Shown here: piece by piece, positions 18,354 to 27,363 of the stretch
Position numbering within the stretch: the stretch's first letter is position 1
Layout of the letters: every line of letters begins with the position of its first letter
From: Endoryza foliicola
Lineage (GTDB): Bacteria; Bacteroidota; Bacteroidia; Chitinophagales; Chitinophagaceae
Direction of reading: 5' to 3'
NCBI GenBank assembly: GCA_965226965.1
Contig: OZ245715.1
Coordinates: forward strand, 4,442,151-4,506,150
Length of the DNA stretch: 64,000 bases
The notes under the pieces: generated by a model
Databases searched by the model: none
What the model saw: the letters and a program-made list of their open reading frames with translations, nothing else
Told to the model about the DNA's origin: nothing
Program-made: the position numbers and the translations under genes

Positions 18354-18950
18354 TCAATGTTGTTCTTTATATCTTTTTTTAAGAAAATAACCGGGAACAA
18401 TCCAGGCAATAATAACAGCCAATCCAAGAAGTATCATGTGGTAGTCTGGAGAAACCCAATTTGAAATAATACTTAGCAACCAACAGCATACGCCACCAAC
18501 GGCAAGTGATTTTACTTTCAATATAATTCCACTTAGAAATGTAGGAATCCCATACAAAGCCAATAAAACAGGTGCGTACATTCTATAAAAATGACCTACA
18601 TCGTTTGTGCTACCAATTGCCAAGAACGACAAAAACATGGTTACAATAAAAGCCAACCAAACATACCCTACAATACTATCGGCATAGGTCTTTACTTTTT
18701 CATGTTTCCTACGTTTGAACAAATAATAGAACTGATAGATAGCTGCAACCCATGTTAGTCCCCAAATATAATAGTAGTGAGGCGTGTGAAGGATGTGTTG
18801 TAACACAAACTGCCCAATCGAGCAAATCAAGATAACCCAGCCCCAGAACAGGTACAAATGCCCATTCTCACTAAATTGGTTACGCGCCTTCTGGATCATT
18901 TCTTGAATGATCTGCAGGCTTTCGGTTCCACTGAGCGGTTCTTGTTCCAT
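18354..18950 (-). CDS. five-helix membrane protein of unknown function (paralogue B)
   Basis: A 198-residue membrane protein. I begin it at the ATG at 18950 (MEQEPLSGTESLQIIQEMIQKARNQFSENGH), because this matches the start of paralogue A; a longer frame reaching 19013 would add 21 residues lacking that match. Predicted helices include LYLFWGWVILICSIGQFVL, YYYIWGLTWVAAIYQFYYLF, VGYVWLAFIVTMFLSFLAI, VLLALYGIPTFLSGIIL and LAVIIAWIVPGYFL. No catalytic motif seen. It is separated by only 2 bp from paralogue A and lies 64 bp after the TPR-like protein gene. Confidence 0.75.
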   Translation of the reverse strand: MEQEPLSGTESLQIIQEMIQKARNQFSENGHLYLFWGWVILICSIGQFVLQHILHTPHYYYIWGLTWVAAIYQFYYLFKRRKHEKVKTYADSIVGYVWLAFIVTMFLSFLAIGSTNDVGHFYRMYAPVLLALYGIPTFLSGIILKVKSLAVGGVCCWLLSIISNWVSPDYHMILLGLAVIIAWIVPGYFLKKRYKEQH

Positions 18951-19014
18951 ATTAATGATTATAAGTCGACAAATATAAAGAGGTCCCGGCCGTTTTGACC
19001 GGGACATATTCACA

Positions 19015-19659
19015 TTATTTCAACTGTGATAAGAAATACATTACTTGCCCTTTACCCCAGTTAGGATGTAGTGTAGAAGCAGGTTTGAACGACTCAAATT
19101 TCTTTTGAGCACTCAAAAACAATTCTTTTGCCTCTACTTTACTTCCGCCAAACTGTTCCGGAGTATAAAATTTATCTTGTGCTTCCAGTATGTCTACTCT
19201 CGGATTGTTCGCGTCTAAGGCTCTTGCTTTGGCCAAGGCTTCCGCTGCAATAGGACCCTGAGTTTGATAGCGTGTCATTGGATCAGCCGACATTCTTAAT
19301 GTTGCGATCATCTTCTTTACACAAAACAACTCCGAATTAGCTTGGGTAAGTGCCATGGCTTTGTTCAACATGGCATCTGCCAAATCAGCTTCCACATCCA
19401 TTTTAGCAGGCTCTTGACCCATTGCGGTATAACCGATCATTACATGACAATAAGCAGCATAGTAATACGGCAACCACTGTGTTTTTTCTGCATCGGCGAT
19501 GCGTTGAAAGGTATTGGCTAGGTCTTGATAACCACCGGCAGACCGCGTGGTATCCAAGGCACTAATATTGGCCAACATGGCTTTTTCATAACGCTCCGAT
19601 TGAGCAGAAGCGGTAGATATCAAAACGGTAAGGCTTAAGAAGAAAAGAAACTGTTTCAT
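19015..19659 (-). CDS. periplasmic helical-repeat (TPR-like) protein
   Basis: A 214-residue exported protein with signal peptide MKQFLFFLSLTVLISTASAQ. The rest is almost entirely helical with repeats of aromatic and alanine positions (LANTFQRIADAEKTQWLPYYYAAYCHVMIGY, ALAKARALDANNPRVDILEAQDKF) typical of TPR arrays. It sits 27 bp after the TonB-dependent receptor gene, so it may interact with that receptor or with its cargo in the periplasm; this is inference from position only. Confidence 0.7.
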   Translation of the reverse strand: MKQFLFFLSLTVLISTASAQSERYEKAMLANISALDTTRSAGGYQDLANTFQRIADAEKTQWLPYYYAAYCHVMIGYTAMGQEPAKMDVEADLADAMLNKAMALTQANSELFCVKKMIATLRMSADPMTRYQTQGPIAAEALAKARALDANNPRVDILEAQDKFYTPEQFGGSKVEAKELFLSAQKKFESFKPASTLHPNWGKGQVMYFLSQLK

Positions 19660-19686
19660 GATTATTTGTTTTTATTTTTTATAGAA

Positions 19687-21936
19687 TTAAAGTCCATTAT
19701 TGATTACTTCGTCTGATCGGTCAACACCAATGCTAATAAATGCGCCAACAAATACAAACATGCGTGATGGAGGCATTATGGCTTGTTTGCGAATTCCATT
19801 GTAGGAATATTGGTATCCATAAACCTGTTTAAAGTTGAAGATATTGTTCACTTGTAAAACGTATACATCATACACTTTACGGTTTTTCTTACCTATAAAA
19901 GGAAGATAGTTGAGTCCTAAGCTTACATTGTTATAAGCAGGAGTAATGCCTTGATCTGTTACCTTGTAATTACCATTATTGTCGGGTAAAATATTATAAT
20001 AAGGACGTCCACTATTAAAATTGTAAGCAATATTGAGGTTTGTTTTGAGTGCACTCATGAATTTCTTTATCACTAAACTAGCCGTATGCTTTGCAGCGAA
20101 ATTGGGTTGAATAGCTGAAGGAAAATTGAGATAATCACGCTTGGTGTCGAGGTAAGAATAAGAGATCCAATAGTCAAGGGTTTTAACGGTTTGTTTATCA
20201 CGCCAGAACAACTCGATTCCCTTTGCATCTCCAAAGCCATTATTGTTGATCGCTTTACTTGTTCCTGTAACAAAAGCAGTCTTGTATAAATCGTCGTATT
20301 TTTTATAAAATGCCTCCAAACGAAAACTTCGCTTTGAAGTGGTTTTCATGTATTGGGCAATGTAGTGAGTTGCTTTCGAAAACAAGAGCGACGCATTGCT
20401 TGGCAATAAAGACTTTTCCGGATTTTGATAAAAAATTCCATACGCCAATGAAGCCTGGGCCTCTCTACTAAATTTATAAGCCAAAGAAGCACGTGGGGCG
20501 ATGTTCCACTTATTTAACAACTGAGAGTGTTCGGTACGTACGCCAATCTTCGCAGCAATATCGTTGGTGATGTACATATCCGATTCGGCGAAGAGCGAAT
20601 TCAAATGCTCTTTTATCGTTGATTTAAAGTTTGATCCGTTGTAAGCTGTATAATCCGTTTCGTCATCACTATAATTGTACTCTGTCCCAAAACGCAGTGC
20701 AGACAAGCCTTTCAGCCTACGTTCCAATACTAACTTTGCATTGAAATATTGAGAACGATTCTTTACAGTAAATTCTTTGAATTCCATTCCGGTTACAGTT
20801 ACTTTTGAACCACTCGCATCTTTCAATTCAGAATGAATATCATCTTTATTAATAGAATAAGATACACCGGTTTGAATTTTCCATTTTTTCGACAAATTGT
20901 CTCTCCATGTTAAATTGTGATACGTGTTTTGATTTTTTAAGGCGAAACGATCGTAATAACCCGTTGTATCAACCGAAGGCGTAGTGAAGTCTAATCTGTT
21001 CGTATTGTAATACCCATAGTATTTCAAGAACCCTGTTTTAGATGTTTTGATTCGGAAATTTGCATCGCTATTGTGGAACTCTGGAGCTTGACTATAATTT
21101 TGACGTTGTTTAAAAATGGCAAAAGCGGGCGTCAAATTGTTGTATCCATAATTCAACCCCCATGAGCTGTTCTTTTTCTTCGACAACTCTTGAAAGCCGG
21201 CACCGATACCTAGAACAGACACATTGATATTTGCAACTGATTGTTCAGGTAAATCAATTGACTCTAAAATTACTGCCGATGAAAGTGCTTGACCATAAAG
21301 TGCCGAATAACCACCGGTACTAAAAACAGTTCCTTTAAAAATAAAGGGAGAAAAGCGGCTGAAAGCGGCAATATTGGGTGCGCCGGTGAAGAAAAAATTA
21401 TTTACCAGGGTTCCGTCTATAAAGGTTTTGGTTTCGGTAGCGGTACCGCCTCTTACAAACAGCCCCTCGCGCTCTCCTACTTGTTGCGCACCTGGAAGGG
21501 TTTTGAGGGCGCCGGTAATGTCGCCATTGGCACTAGCGGTAGTTACAATATCAATAGGGTTTAAGATCGCAGCGGCACGCTTTCGGTCGCTAGCCTCGAA
21601 GCTTCCTGCTGAAATTACAACTGCGGTCAATTCATTGGGCTCCTCTTTTAGTACGATGCTTAATTCAAGTGCAGTTCCGTTTAAAACCACTGCTCTTTCT
21701 TGGAGTTTGTATCCAATGGAGCTGATCAATAGAACAGCATTTCCCTTTTCAGTGGTTTTGAAACGAAACGAACCGGTGGAGTCAGTTGTGGCTCCATCGT
21801 AGCTGTCTTTCACGGCGATACTAGCCCCGGCCAGGGGTCTATTTTTGCTATCTTGAACTTTACCTTGAATAAGCGTCTGTGCTTTGGCTATTTGAGTAGC
21901 CAGTAAGAGCGCCAACAAAGCAATTAAGTGATTCAT
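19687..21936 (-). CDS. TonB-dependent receptor with carboxypeptidase-like N-terminal domain
   Basis: A 749-residue outer-membrane receptor. After a signal peptide (MNHLIALLALLLATQIAKAQ) come a CarboxypepD_reg-like domain (about 22-105; LIQGKVQDSKNRPLAGASIAVKDSYDGATTD), a plug domain (about 125-235; ILNPIDIVTTASANGDITGALKTLPGAQQVGEREGLFVRGG) and a beta-barrel. It lacks the long SusC-type barrel and has no SusD partner. It is the first gene of a five-gene operon: receptor, TPR-like protein, two membrane paralogues, winged-helix regulator. An exact TAGTTTTG -7 box lies at 21953-21960. Substrate unknown; receptors of this size often take siderophores, metals or small peptides. Confidence 0.88.
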   Translation of the reverse strand: MNHLIALLALLLATQIAKAQTLIQGKVQDSKNRPLAGASIAVKDSYDGATTDSTGSFRFKTTEKGNAVLLISSIGYKLQERAVVLNGTALELSIVLKEEPNELTAVVISAGSFEASDRKRAAAILNPIDIVTTASANGDITGALKTLPGAQQVGEREGLFVRGGTATETKTFIDGTLVNNFFFTGAPNIAAFSRFSPFIFKGTVFSTGGYSALYGQALSSAVILESIDLPEQSVANINVSVLGIGAGFQELSKKKNSSWGLNYGYNNLTPAFAIFKQRQNYSQAPEFHNSDANFRIKTSKTGFLKYYGYYNTNRLDFTTPSVDTTGYYDRFALKNQNTYHNLTWRDNLSKKWKIQTGVSYSINKDDIHSELKDASGSKVTVTGMEFKEFTVKNRSQYFNAKLVLERRLKGLSALRFGTEYNYSDDETDYTAYNGSNFKSTIKEHLNSLFAESDMYITNDIAAKIGVRTEHSQLLNKWNIAPRASLAYKFSREAQASLAYGIFYQNPEKSLLPSNASLLFSKATHYIAQYMKTTSKRSFRLEAFYKKYDDLYKTAFVTGTSKAINNNGFGDAKGIELFWRDKQTVKTLDYWISYSYLDTKRDYLNFPSAIQPNFAAKHTASLVIKKFMSALKTNLNIAYNFNSGRPYYNILPDNNGNYKVTDQGITPAYNNVSLGLNYLPFIGKKNRKVYDVYVLQVNNIFNFKQVYGYQYSYNGIRKQAIMPPSRMFVFVGAFISIGVDRSDEVINNGL

Positions 21937-21952
21937 GCTTGTAAATTTATCT

Positions 21953-21980
21953 CAAAACTAAACTAGTTTATATTATAAAC
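21953..21980 (-). promoter_or_regulatory. promoter and two overlapping palindromes before the TonB-receptor operon
   Basis: On the minus strand 21960-21953 reads TAGTTTTG, an exact fit to the Bacteroidota -7 consensus TAnnTTTG, 17 bp before the start codon. A perfect 12-bp palindrome TAAACTAGTTTA (21959-21970) and an inverted repeat GTTTATA-T-TATAAAC (21966-21980) overlap its upstream edge, where a repressor would block polymerase. Confidence 0.6.
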
Positions 21981-22022
21981 CAAACTGAGAAATAAAAATC
22001 ATGGTTTGTAGGTAGTAAGAAG

Positions 22023-22054
22023 TTATTGGGTTATTGGGTTATTGGGTTATTAGG
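22023..22054. repeat. 8-bp tandem repeat, four copies
   Basis: TTATTGGG is repeated in tandem three times exactly and once as TTATTAGG, in the spacer between two minus-strand genes. It is a short simple repeat that could vary by slippage; it lies about 90 bp upstream of the receptor start codon. Confidence 0.8.
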
Positions 22055-22200
22055 TTTAATAGTTTTTTAGTTTAATGGCTAAATGCCAAGTATTCTACTG
22101 AAAATGTGTAATAGTAAGGGGGGAAATGCTCCCAGTGCCAACTTAGTTACTTCGAAACTAAAAAACTAAATAACTGTTTTCCAGTGCATTAGAAGACTCA

Positions 22201-22236
22201 AAATAAAAATAGGCCCTCCGTAGAAACGGAAGGCCT
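22201..22236 (-). terminator. terminator of the secreted protein gene ending at 22268
   Basis: Arms AGGCC-TCCG and CGGA-GGCCT enclose TAGAAA; the minus strand continues TATTTTTATTT. The stretch TTGATCGTACCCTTTAAA just upstream (about 22239-22257) and the loop TAGAAA recur in each 179-bp repeat unit at 23.7-24.3 kb. Confidence 0.8.
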
Positions 22237-22267
22237 TTGTTGATCGTACCCTTTAAAAAAACGCTCT

Positions 22268-23593
22268 TTATTGTTTTATAAAGCGTTGACTAGCAACCGC
22301 ACCTTTCAAGTTCACTCGAACGAGGTAGGCTCCCGAGGGTAGGTTGGAGACAGATACCTGTTCTGTTTGGCTAGCCGAGCTTATCAAAATTTGTTTTACT
22401 ACTTGACCGCTGAGAGTAAGGATCTCAATTGAGCCGGCTTTTTGTTGCATTTCTGTGGGCAAACCAATTCTCAAGTCGTTTACTACAGGGTTAGGGAATA
22501 ATTGAACTGTTACTTGTTTGCTATCTGAACCCATGCGCACCAATTTGGTTTCAGAGTATTTGAACTTACCGTCAATGTCAACCATTTTCAATCGATAGTA
22601 CAGTACGCCTTTGCTATCTGAAGGAACGGCGTTGTCGGTATACTTGTAAGCAACATCACCTACACTGTTTCCCTTTGCGAATGTGATAGACACTTGGTTG
22701 AAGTCTACGCCATTGGTACTTCTTTCCAGGCTATAATAGTTCAAGTTTTCTTCCATTGAGCTTACCCAATTCAAAGCAGGTTTTAATGCGTCCAAGCTAG
22801 CTGTAAAAGACTTCAATGTTACCGGCAAACGAACTTCATTAGGAGTAACGAAATTGAAGTTTTTGAAATAAATCGAATTCATTCGATCTGCTGCTCCATT
22901 GGCACCTGTGCTATGACCACCTGTTCTAACTCTAAAACTATTAGTGTTTGAATACGCAGTGGTAACCATTACACGTGTAGCACCGGTATCAATATTGGTA
23001 TAGTTCGTAACAGGACCATCAAATCTTCTACCGGTTACAGACAACAAGTTTGCTACGGTTTCAAGAATGTTAGTTCCAATGAGGGTAGTATTGGCTTCTG
23101 TTGCATAAGTATCAAAACCATAGAATCCAACCCACTCATTAATTTTATCACCATTACCATCGATATCTACAGCAGTAGCTTTGAAGGCATTCACAGTAAC
23201 AGGAGATGAAGTATTTGATTTAACGAATGAAATCTGAAACTCCATCCACCAATCGGAAACGCCATTGGGCGTTGTGTTGTTATTATAAGTGACTTGTGGT
23301 TGAAAAGCTTTGTCGAATCCACTAGAAGATAAATCGATTGCTACTAAAGAAACCAAATTATTTGAGCGACCGTTAATTTTCACCAATGCGTCTACACCAC
23401 TTGTAACACTTGAAAATCGGTACACAGCATTATTTGCGCCACCTGTCCCTGAAACAAGTGCAGGGTTTCTGAATACGAGTTCTTGAGCACTCGCTGTTTT
23501 AGAGATAAAGCAGGTTAAACCCAACAGGAAAGTGGCTTTGAATAAGCTTACGATCCAGTTTAAGATCAATTTTGGGTAAATCATCGTTTTCAT
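22268..23593 (-). CDS. secreted T9SS cargo protein of unknown function
   Basis: A 441-residue protein with a signal peptide ending near TASAQ (about 36). Residues 37-255 form a beta-rich domain with no family I recognise (LVFRNPALVSGTGGANNAVYRFS, VDALVKINGRSN); the ITGEWVGFYGFDTYA-like part may bind a ligand. After LPVTLKSFTASLD at about 258, the T9SS-linked fibronectin-like module (YYSLERSTNGVDFNQV) and a canonical type A sorting domain follow (LFPNPVVNDLRIGLP, SGAYLVRVNL, ending RFIKQ). It is exported and probably anchored or released at the cell surface. It is transcribed alone; the region upstream holds the 179-bp repeat array. Confidence 0.78.
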   Translation of the reverse strand: MKTMIYPKLILNWIVSLFKATFLLGLTCFISKTASAQELVFRNPALVSGTGGANNAVYRFSSVTSGVDALVKINGRSNNLVSLVAIDLSSSGFDKAFQPQVTYNNNTTPNGVSDWWMEFQISFVKSNTSSPVTVNAFKATAVDIDGNGDKINEWVGFYGFDTYATEANTTLIGTNILETVANLLSVTGRRFDGPVTNYTNIDTGATRVMVTTAYSNTNSFRVRTGGHSTGANGAADRMNSIYFKNFNFVTPNEVRLPVTLKSFTASLDALKPALNWVSSMEENLNYYSLERSTNGVDFNQVSITFAKGNSVGDVAYKYTDNAVPSDSKGVLYYRLKMVDIDGKFKYSETKLVRMGSDSKQVTVQLFPNPVVNDLRIGLPTEMQQKAGSIEILTLSGQVVKQILISSASQTEQVSVSNLPSGAYLVRVNLKGAVASQRFIKQ

Positions 23594-23639
23594 TTTTAAA
23601 AGGTTTAATAGTTAAAATTTCGTTTTATTAAAAAGTAAT

Positions 23640-24290
23640 GAACACTGATCTGGATGGATTTTGAGGAGGTTCAGCAGGATTGGAATGGTGGGACGAATTT
23701 TAAAAAATGTCCAGCCCGTAGAAACGGGCCGGAGTTGTTGATCGTACCCTTTAAAATAAATCGTTGCTCAGGTTTACACCTGATAATTATATTGATAACA
23801 ATTGCTTGTTAAGAACTCTTTGGATCAAGAGTATTGGATGGAGTGTTGTTAGATAGGATTGGAACGCCGGTACAAACTTTAAAAAATGTCCAGCCCGTAG
23901 AAACGGGCCGGAGTTGTTGATCGTACCCTTTAAAATAAATCGTTGCTCAGGTTTGCACCTGATAATTATATTGATAACAATTGCTTGTTAAGAACTCTTT
24001 GGATCAAGAGTATTGGATGGAGTGTTGTTAGATAGGATTGGAACGCCGGTACAAACTTTAAAAAATGTCCAGCCCGTAGAAACGGGCCGGAGTTGTTGAT
24101 CGTACCCTTTAAAATAAACCGTTGCTCAGGTTTACACCTGATAATTATATTGATAACAATTGCTTGTTAAGAACTCTTTGGATCAAGAGTATTGGATGGA
24201 GTGTTGTTAGATAGGATTGGAACGCCGGTACAAACTTTAAAAAATATCCAGCCCGTAGAAACGGGCCGGAGTTGTTGATCGTACCCTTTA
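23640..24290. repeat. 179-bp tandem repeat array with hairpin-T-run in every unit
   Basis: The phrase TCCAGCCCGTAGAAACGGGC starts at 23710, 23889, 24068 and 24247: exact 179-bp spacing. Three full units plus end fragments are present, nearly identical in sequence; 23640-23709 is a diverged partial unit. Each unit contains GCCCGTAGAAACGGGC (a 6-bp GC stem). Read on the minus strand this is followed after TGGA by CATTTTTT, so each has the form of a terminator. Each also has TTGATCGTACCCTTTAAAA, shared with the terminator of the gene at 22268, and AACAATTGCTTGTT (near-palindromic). No coding capacity is evident. Confidence 0.88.
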
Positions 24291-24804
24291 AAATAAAATC
24301 TTTAGTATATACATATCCGTTATATAACGGAATACAATAATTTCCGAGTATTGAATGGTTTTGGCCGTTCAGCACTTCTATTTACAACCTTAAAAAATGG
24401 GGGAGAGTGACCTGATGCGCGTTAGAACCAACAGCTGCATCTTGCATTACGAAAAGCGAATTGCTTGTGATAACTTCGTAAGCCTTTTTCAAATTGAGGC
24501 ACAGGTACATCTTCATTTTTTTAAGGGACAGATTAATCAAACTGGTTAGAGGAAGATGGATGTAACTGGAATTACGAAGGATTGGAGTGGTTGTCGTGAG
24601 CTGTGTTATTGCTGCTTGACGATGTAAAGATTGCACGCATTTTTTATAAATGCAAGCCCTTAGCAAAAAAAGTTTGAAAATTATCTTGAAACAAGTGTTC
24701 AAAACATTGAAAACCAGCTTTCAATAAAATGCAAAAAAAAGCTTCGAAAACATCTAGATGTTCCGAAGCTTCGTATCACCAAGGGCAAATAAAAACCGGA
24801 GGTA
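24291..24804. other. spacer without recognised gene, with palindrome and terminator
   Basis: A perfect 16-bp palindrome TCCGTTATATAACGGA lies at 24316-24331. A 106-codon minus-strand frame (24382-24702) has no family resemblance and ordinary AT-rich composition; I do not call it. The terminator of the RCC1-like gene lies at 24733-24772. Confidence 0.5.
24733..24772 (-). terminator. terminator of the RCC1-like protein gene
   Basis: Long stem: GCTTCG...CGAAGC with an inner ACATCTAGATGT palindrome; the minus strand ends in eight T. It lies about 35 bp after the stop of the gene at 24805. Confidence 0.85.
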
Positions 24805-27012
24805 TTAATTTTTACTCAGTCGGAGGTATTCAATTACTCCTGCTTTGGTTTCCAGCTTCACGAAATACAATCCTTTCTGTAGTTTACTGATGTCGTAGAA
24901 CTTTTGCGGTTCATTCCAGTGACTGATACGGTTGCCGCTTTCGTTATAAAGCACGATCGATTTTACTTCTGTTATTGCGATACCATTCACATAGAACTTA
25001 TCGGAAGCCGGTACAGGAAACAATGAAATCTTAGCATTGCTACTCACCTCTCCTACCTTCTTAATTGTTGAATATACCGATACACCTGAACTAGCTTTTT
25101 GCTTCACTCGATACCAAGTAGTATTGGGTGTGTAATTTTTATCTATAATTTTATAGGTTGTGGGGGTTGATCGGTTCAACGCTACAAGTGGCTCAGCCAC
25201 CGCATTCCAAGTATTTCCATTGGTGGTGCGCTCTACCTCATAACTTGCAATTTCTGATTCTTGTTCAATTACCCATTCAATAATCACTTCCTGATCTTTT
25301 CTGTATGCCTTCAAGTCGCCCCATGTAGCTGGCAGGGCAGATGTAAACAATACCGTTACTGAATTGGAACCCGAAGAGCCATTTAATGTATAGGTTATAA
25401 GAGCTGAACCATAGGCTGTAGCACTCGTTAATACAGCCGAGTAAGTACCGTTGTTATTGTCCGTTACAGTACCAATAGATCCGTAGGAAGTTGTAATAAC
25501 CACCACACCACCACTAGCGGTAAGGTTTACCCCGTTTCCATCTTTCAATTGAACTGTTATATTAGCCGTGCTTACACCATTTGCAATGATTACATAGTGA
25601 CTCGTTCCAATAGATGAATTCACAACACTGGCTGATACAGGAACATAACCACAAATATTAATGACAGGTGTAGAACTACAGTTGTGTACCAAGGTTGTAG
25701 AAGAGGGACTCTGCGCAGTGCTACTACCATCTCCCATACTTCCATCGGTTTGGTGACCCACATAACAGAACTGAGATGTTCCTTCTCTGATGTAAACCAA
25801 TGTGTGGCCTCCTACTTCTGCGAAGATGGCATTCTCGGTTGAGGCATTGAACAATACAGGCATTCCAGGGTCATAGTTTCCGGCGGTGGAGCCGGTAGAG
25901 GTCCCATCAGCAGTTCTTCCAAACATACCAACACTGTTATTTCCCCAAGTATACAAGTCGCCATTGGTCAAAATAGCTGCAACTCCCGGATAAGAGGAGT
26001 TGTGTTCTTGTACGGAGAAAGTGGACACGTTGGTCATATTTGTTGATGCATCTTTTTTTACTTGCACCCATGAACGCCTCTCTGTTGTTGTGAAATCACC
26101 GCACTGTTTCTGAGTATTGTCTCCTAGCGAATATAGATCACCGTTATTTCGAAGTAGATAATAGGTATTTTTTGTAGTACTGGTTCCTGCAATGCCTCCG
26201 GTTACTCCAATCATTGCCGGAACTTCATTCACCAAAGCAGCGGGCTTGGTCATTAATGTTGCATAGTTCTTTGCAGATGAAGCATTGCCATCTCCCAGAT
26301 ATACGTTGTTTCCCCAAGTATAAATATTTCCATCGGAGGTAAGTGCATAAAGGGCATTGTATGTTGAACTACTCACTTGACCCCTCACTGCTGTAACATT
26401 CGTTAAGTTAGTAGTACTATTGATCTTAACTTGTTTCCAGGTATTGCTCCCTGCAGAGCCTGCCGTTCCACCATTTGCCTCCAAAGCAAGCGTAACTTGT
26501 GTAAGCACCCATACTGCTCCTGCATTTGTACGAATAACCAGCGTTTGATAAGTTGCAAATAATTGAGCTACATCGGTTGGATTCACACCCGTAGGCAACC
26601 CATAAGAATTGGCACCTGAAATAGCGGTTATTTGTTGGAATGCATTAGAAGAGGTGAGTGATGTTTCCAATACCATATCCTCCACACCCCAAGCCCATAA
26701 GCCGGTGGTGGTAAGGATAATTGCTTGGTCAACGTCTGTACCACTCTTATTGCCTCCAATTGCATACTTTAATATCGTTCCGGTATAGGCATAAGAAGAG
26801 GAAATTACAGGCGTGGGCGACAATACGTCTGAGGTGCCATTGGCACCCATTGACGCTCCCCAAACTTTGAGCGTATCGGTGGTAGTGATTGCTAATGTGG
26901 AGTGGTAACCACTCACCATCTTATCGTAGCGATCGTTCACATTACATTGCGCCGAAAGATATTGACGGCAGCTAATGGTAAATAGGCATAGAAAGAGTAA
27001 AAATCTTTTCAT
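24805..27012 (-). CDS. secreted RCC1-repeat protein with Ig-like and T9SS domains
   Basis: A 735-residue exported protein with signal peptide (MKRFLLFLCLFTISCRQYLSAQ). Residues about 25-440 contain repeated RCC1/alpha-tubulin-suppressor blades: TLKVWGASMGANG, GLWAWGVEDM, ALTSDGNIYTWGNN, LLRNNGDLYSLGDN, AILTNGDLYTWGNNSVG; together they should form a seven-blade beta-propeller. Residues about 460-555 form an invasin/Big_1-type Ig domain (ANITVQLKDGNGVNLTASGG, TDNNNGTYSAVLTSAT). A fibronectin-like segment (SYEVERTTNGNTW) and T9SS sorting domain (SLFPVPASDKFYV ... GLYFVKLETKAG) end it. Probably a surface or secreted binding protein. It lies downstream of the atp operon behind a strong terminator and is transcribed separately. 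Confidence 0.85.
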   Translation of the reverse strand: MKRFLLFLCLFTISCRQYLSAQCNVNDRYDKMVSGYHSTLAITTTDTLKVWGASMGANGTSDVLSPTPVISSSYAYTGTILKYAIGGNKSGTDVDQAIILTTTGLWAWGVEDMVLETSLTSSNAFQQITAISGANSYGLPTGVNPTDVAQLFATYQTLVIRTNAGAVWVLTQVTLALEANGGTAGSAGSNTWKQVKINSTTNLTNVTAVRGQVSSSTYNALYALTSDGNIYTWGNNVYLGDGNASSAKNYATLMTKPAALVNEVPAMIGVTGGIAGTSTTKNTYYLLRNNGDLYSLGDNTQKQCGDFTTTERRSWVQVKKDASTNMTNVSTFSVQEHNSSYPGVAAILTNGDLYTWGNNSVGMFGRTADGTSTGSTAGNYDPGMPVLFNASTENAIFAEVGGHTLVYIREGTSQFCYVGHQTDGSMGDGSSTAQSPSSTTLVHNCSSTPVINICGYVPVSASVVNSSIGTSHYVIIANGVSTANITVQLKDGNGVNLTASGGVVVITTSYGSIGTVTDNNNGTYSAVLTSATAYGSALITYTLNGSSGSNSVTVLFTSALPATWGDLKAYRKDQEVIIEWVIEQESEIASYEVERTTNGNTWNAVAEPLVALNRSTPTTYKIIDKNYTPNTTWYRVKQKASSGVSVYSTIKKVGEVSSNAKISLFPVPASDKFYVNGIAITEVKSIVLYNESGNRISHWNEPQKFYDISKLQKGLYFVKLETKAGVIEYLRLSKN

Positions 27013-27305
27013 AGAGGCGGAATTAGGACGTTTAGAAATCTAGATTTCCAACTAAGTCCATTTTTCCGAGCAGCTATTTTCAAGTTTCTACTTTTGTGAA
27101 TCGTGTAGATCTGTTTCATAGAGAAATGGATTTAGGGGTTATGTTCGGATCAACACTTTAAAATTAATATCCATATATGGCAAATGGAAGTGACCCAGCT
27201 CAGGCTGGAGGAAAAAGAGACGGTTTCTTTAAAACTTAAATCCTTTCAAGTATTACTTTATAAGGGAAACTAATTATGCGAATAATCGATACTGCTCGGA
27301 AAAAG
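27013..27305. other. spacer upstream of the RCC1-like gene
   Basis: I see no gene, repeat or clear promoter box in these roughly 290 bp. Confidence 0.4.
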
Positions 27306-27341
27306 CAAAAAAAATCCCGAAGGATTGCTCCTTCGGGATCG
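27306..27341 (-). terminator. terminator of the atp operon after atpA
   Basis: Perfect 9-bp stem CCCGAAGGA / TCCTTCGGG with loop TTGC; the minus strand continues ATTTTTTTT. It lies 22 bp after the atpA stop, so the operon ends with atpA. Confidence 0.93.
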
Positions 27342-27363
27342 TATTGTAAAGATCTTTCAGATC

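Noticed and set aside
24145..24375. 76-codon minus-strand frame in the 179-bp array
   Set aside because: Covers repeat DNA and is not preserved in the neighbouring units.
24382..24702. 106-codon minus-strand frame
   Set aside because: No homology I recognise, odd composition, and it begins and ends in repeat- and terminator-containing DNA.
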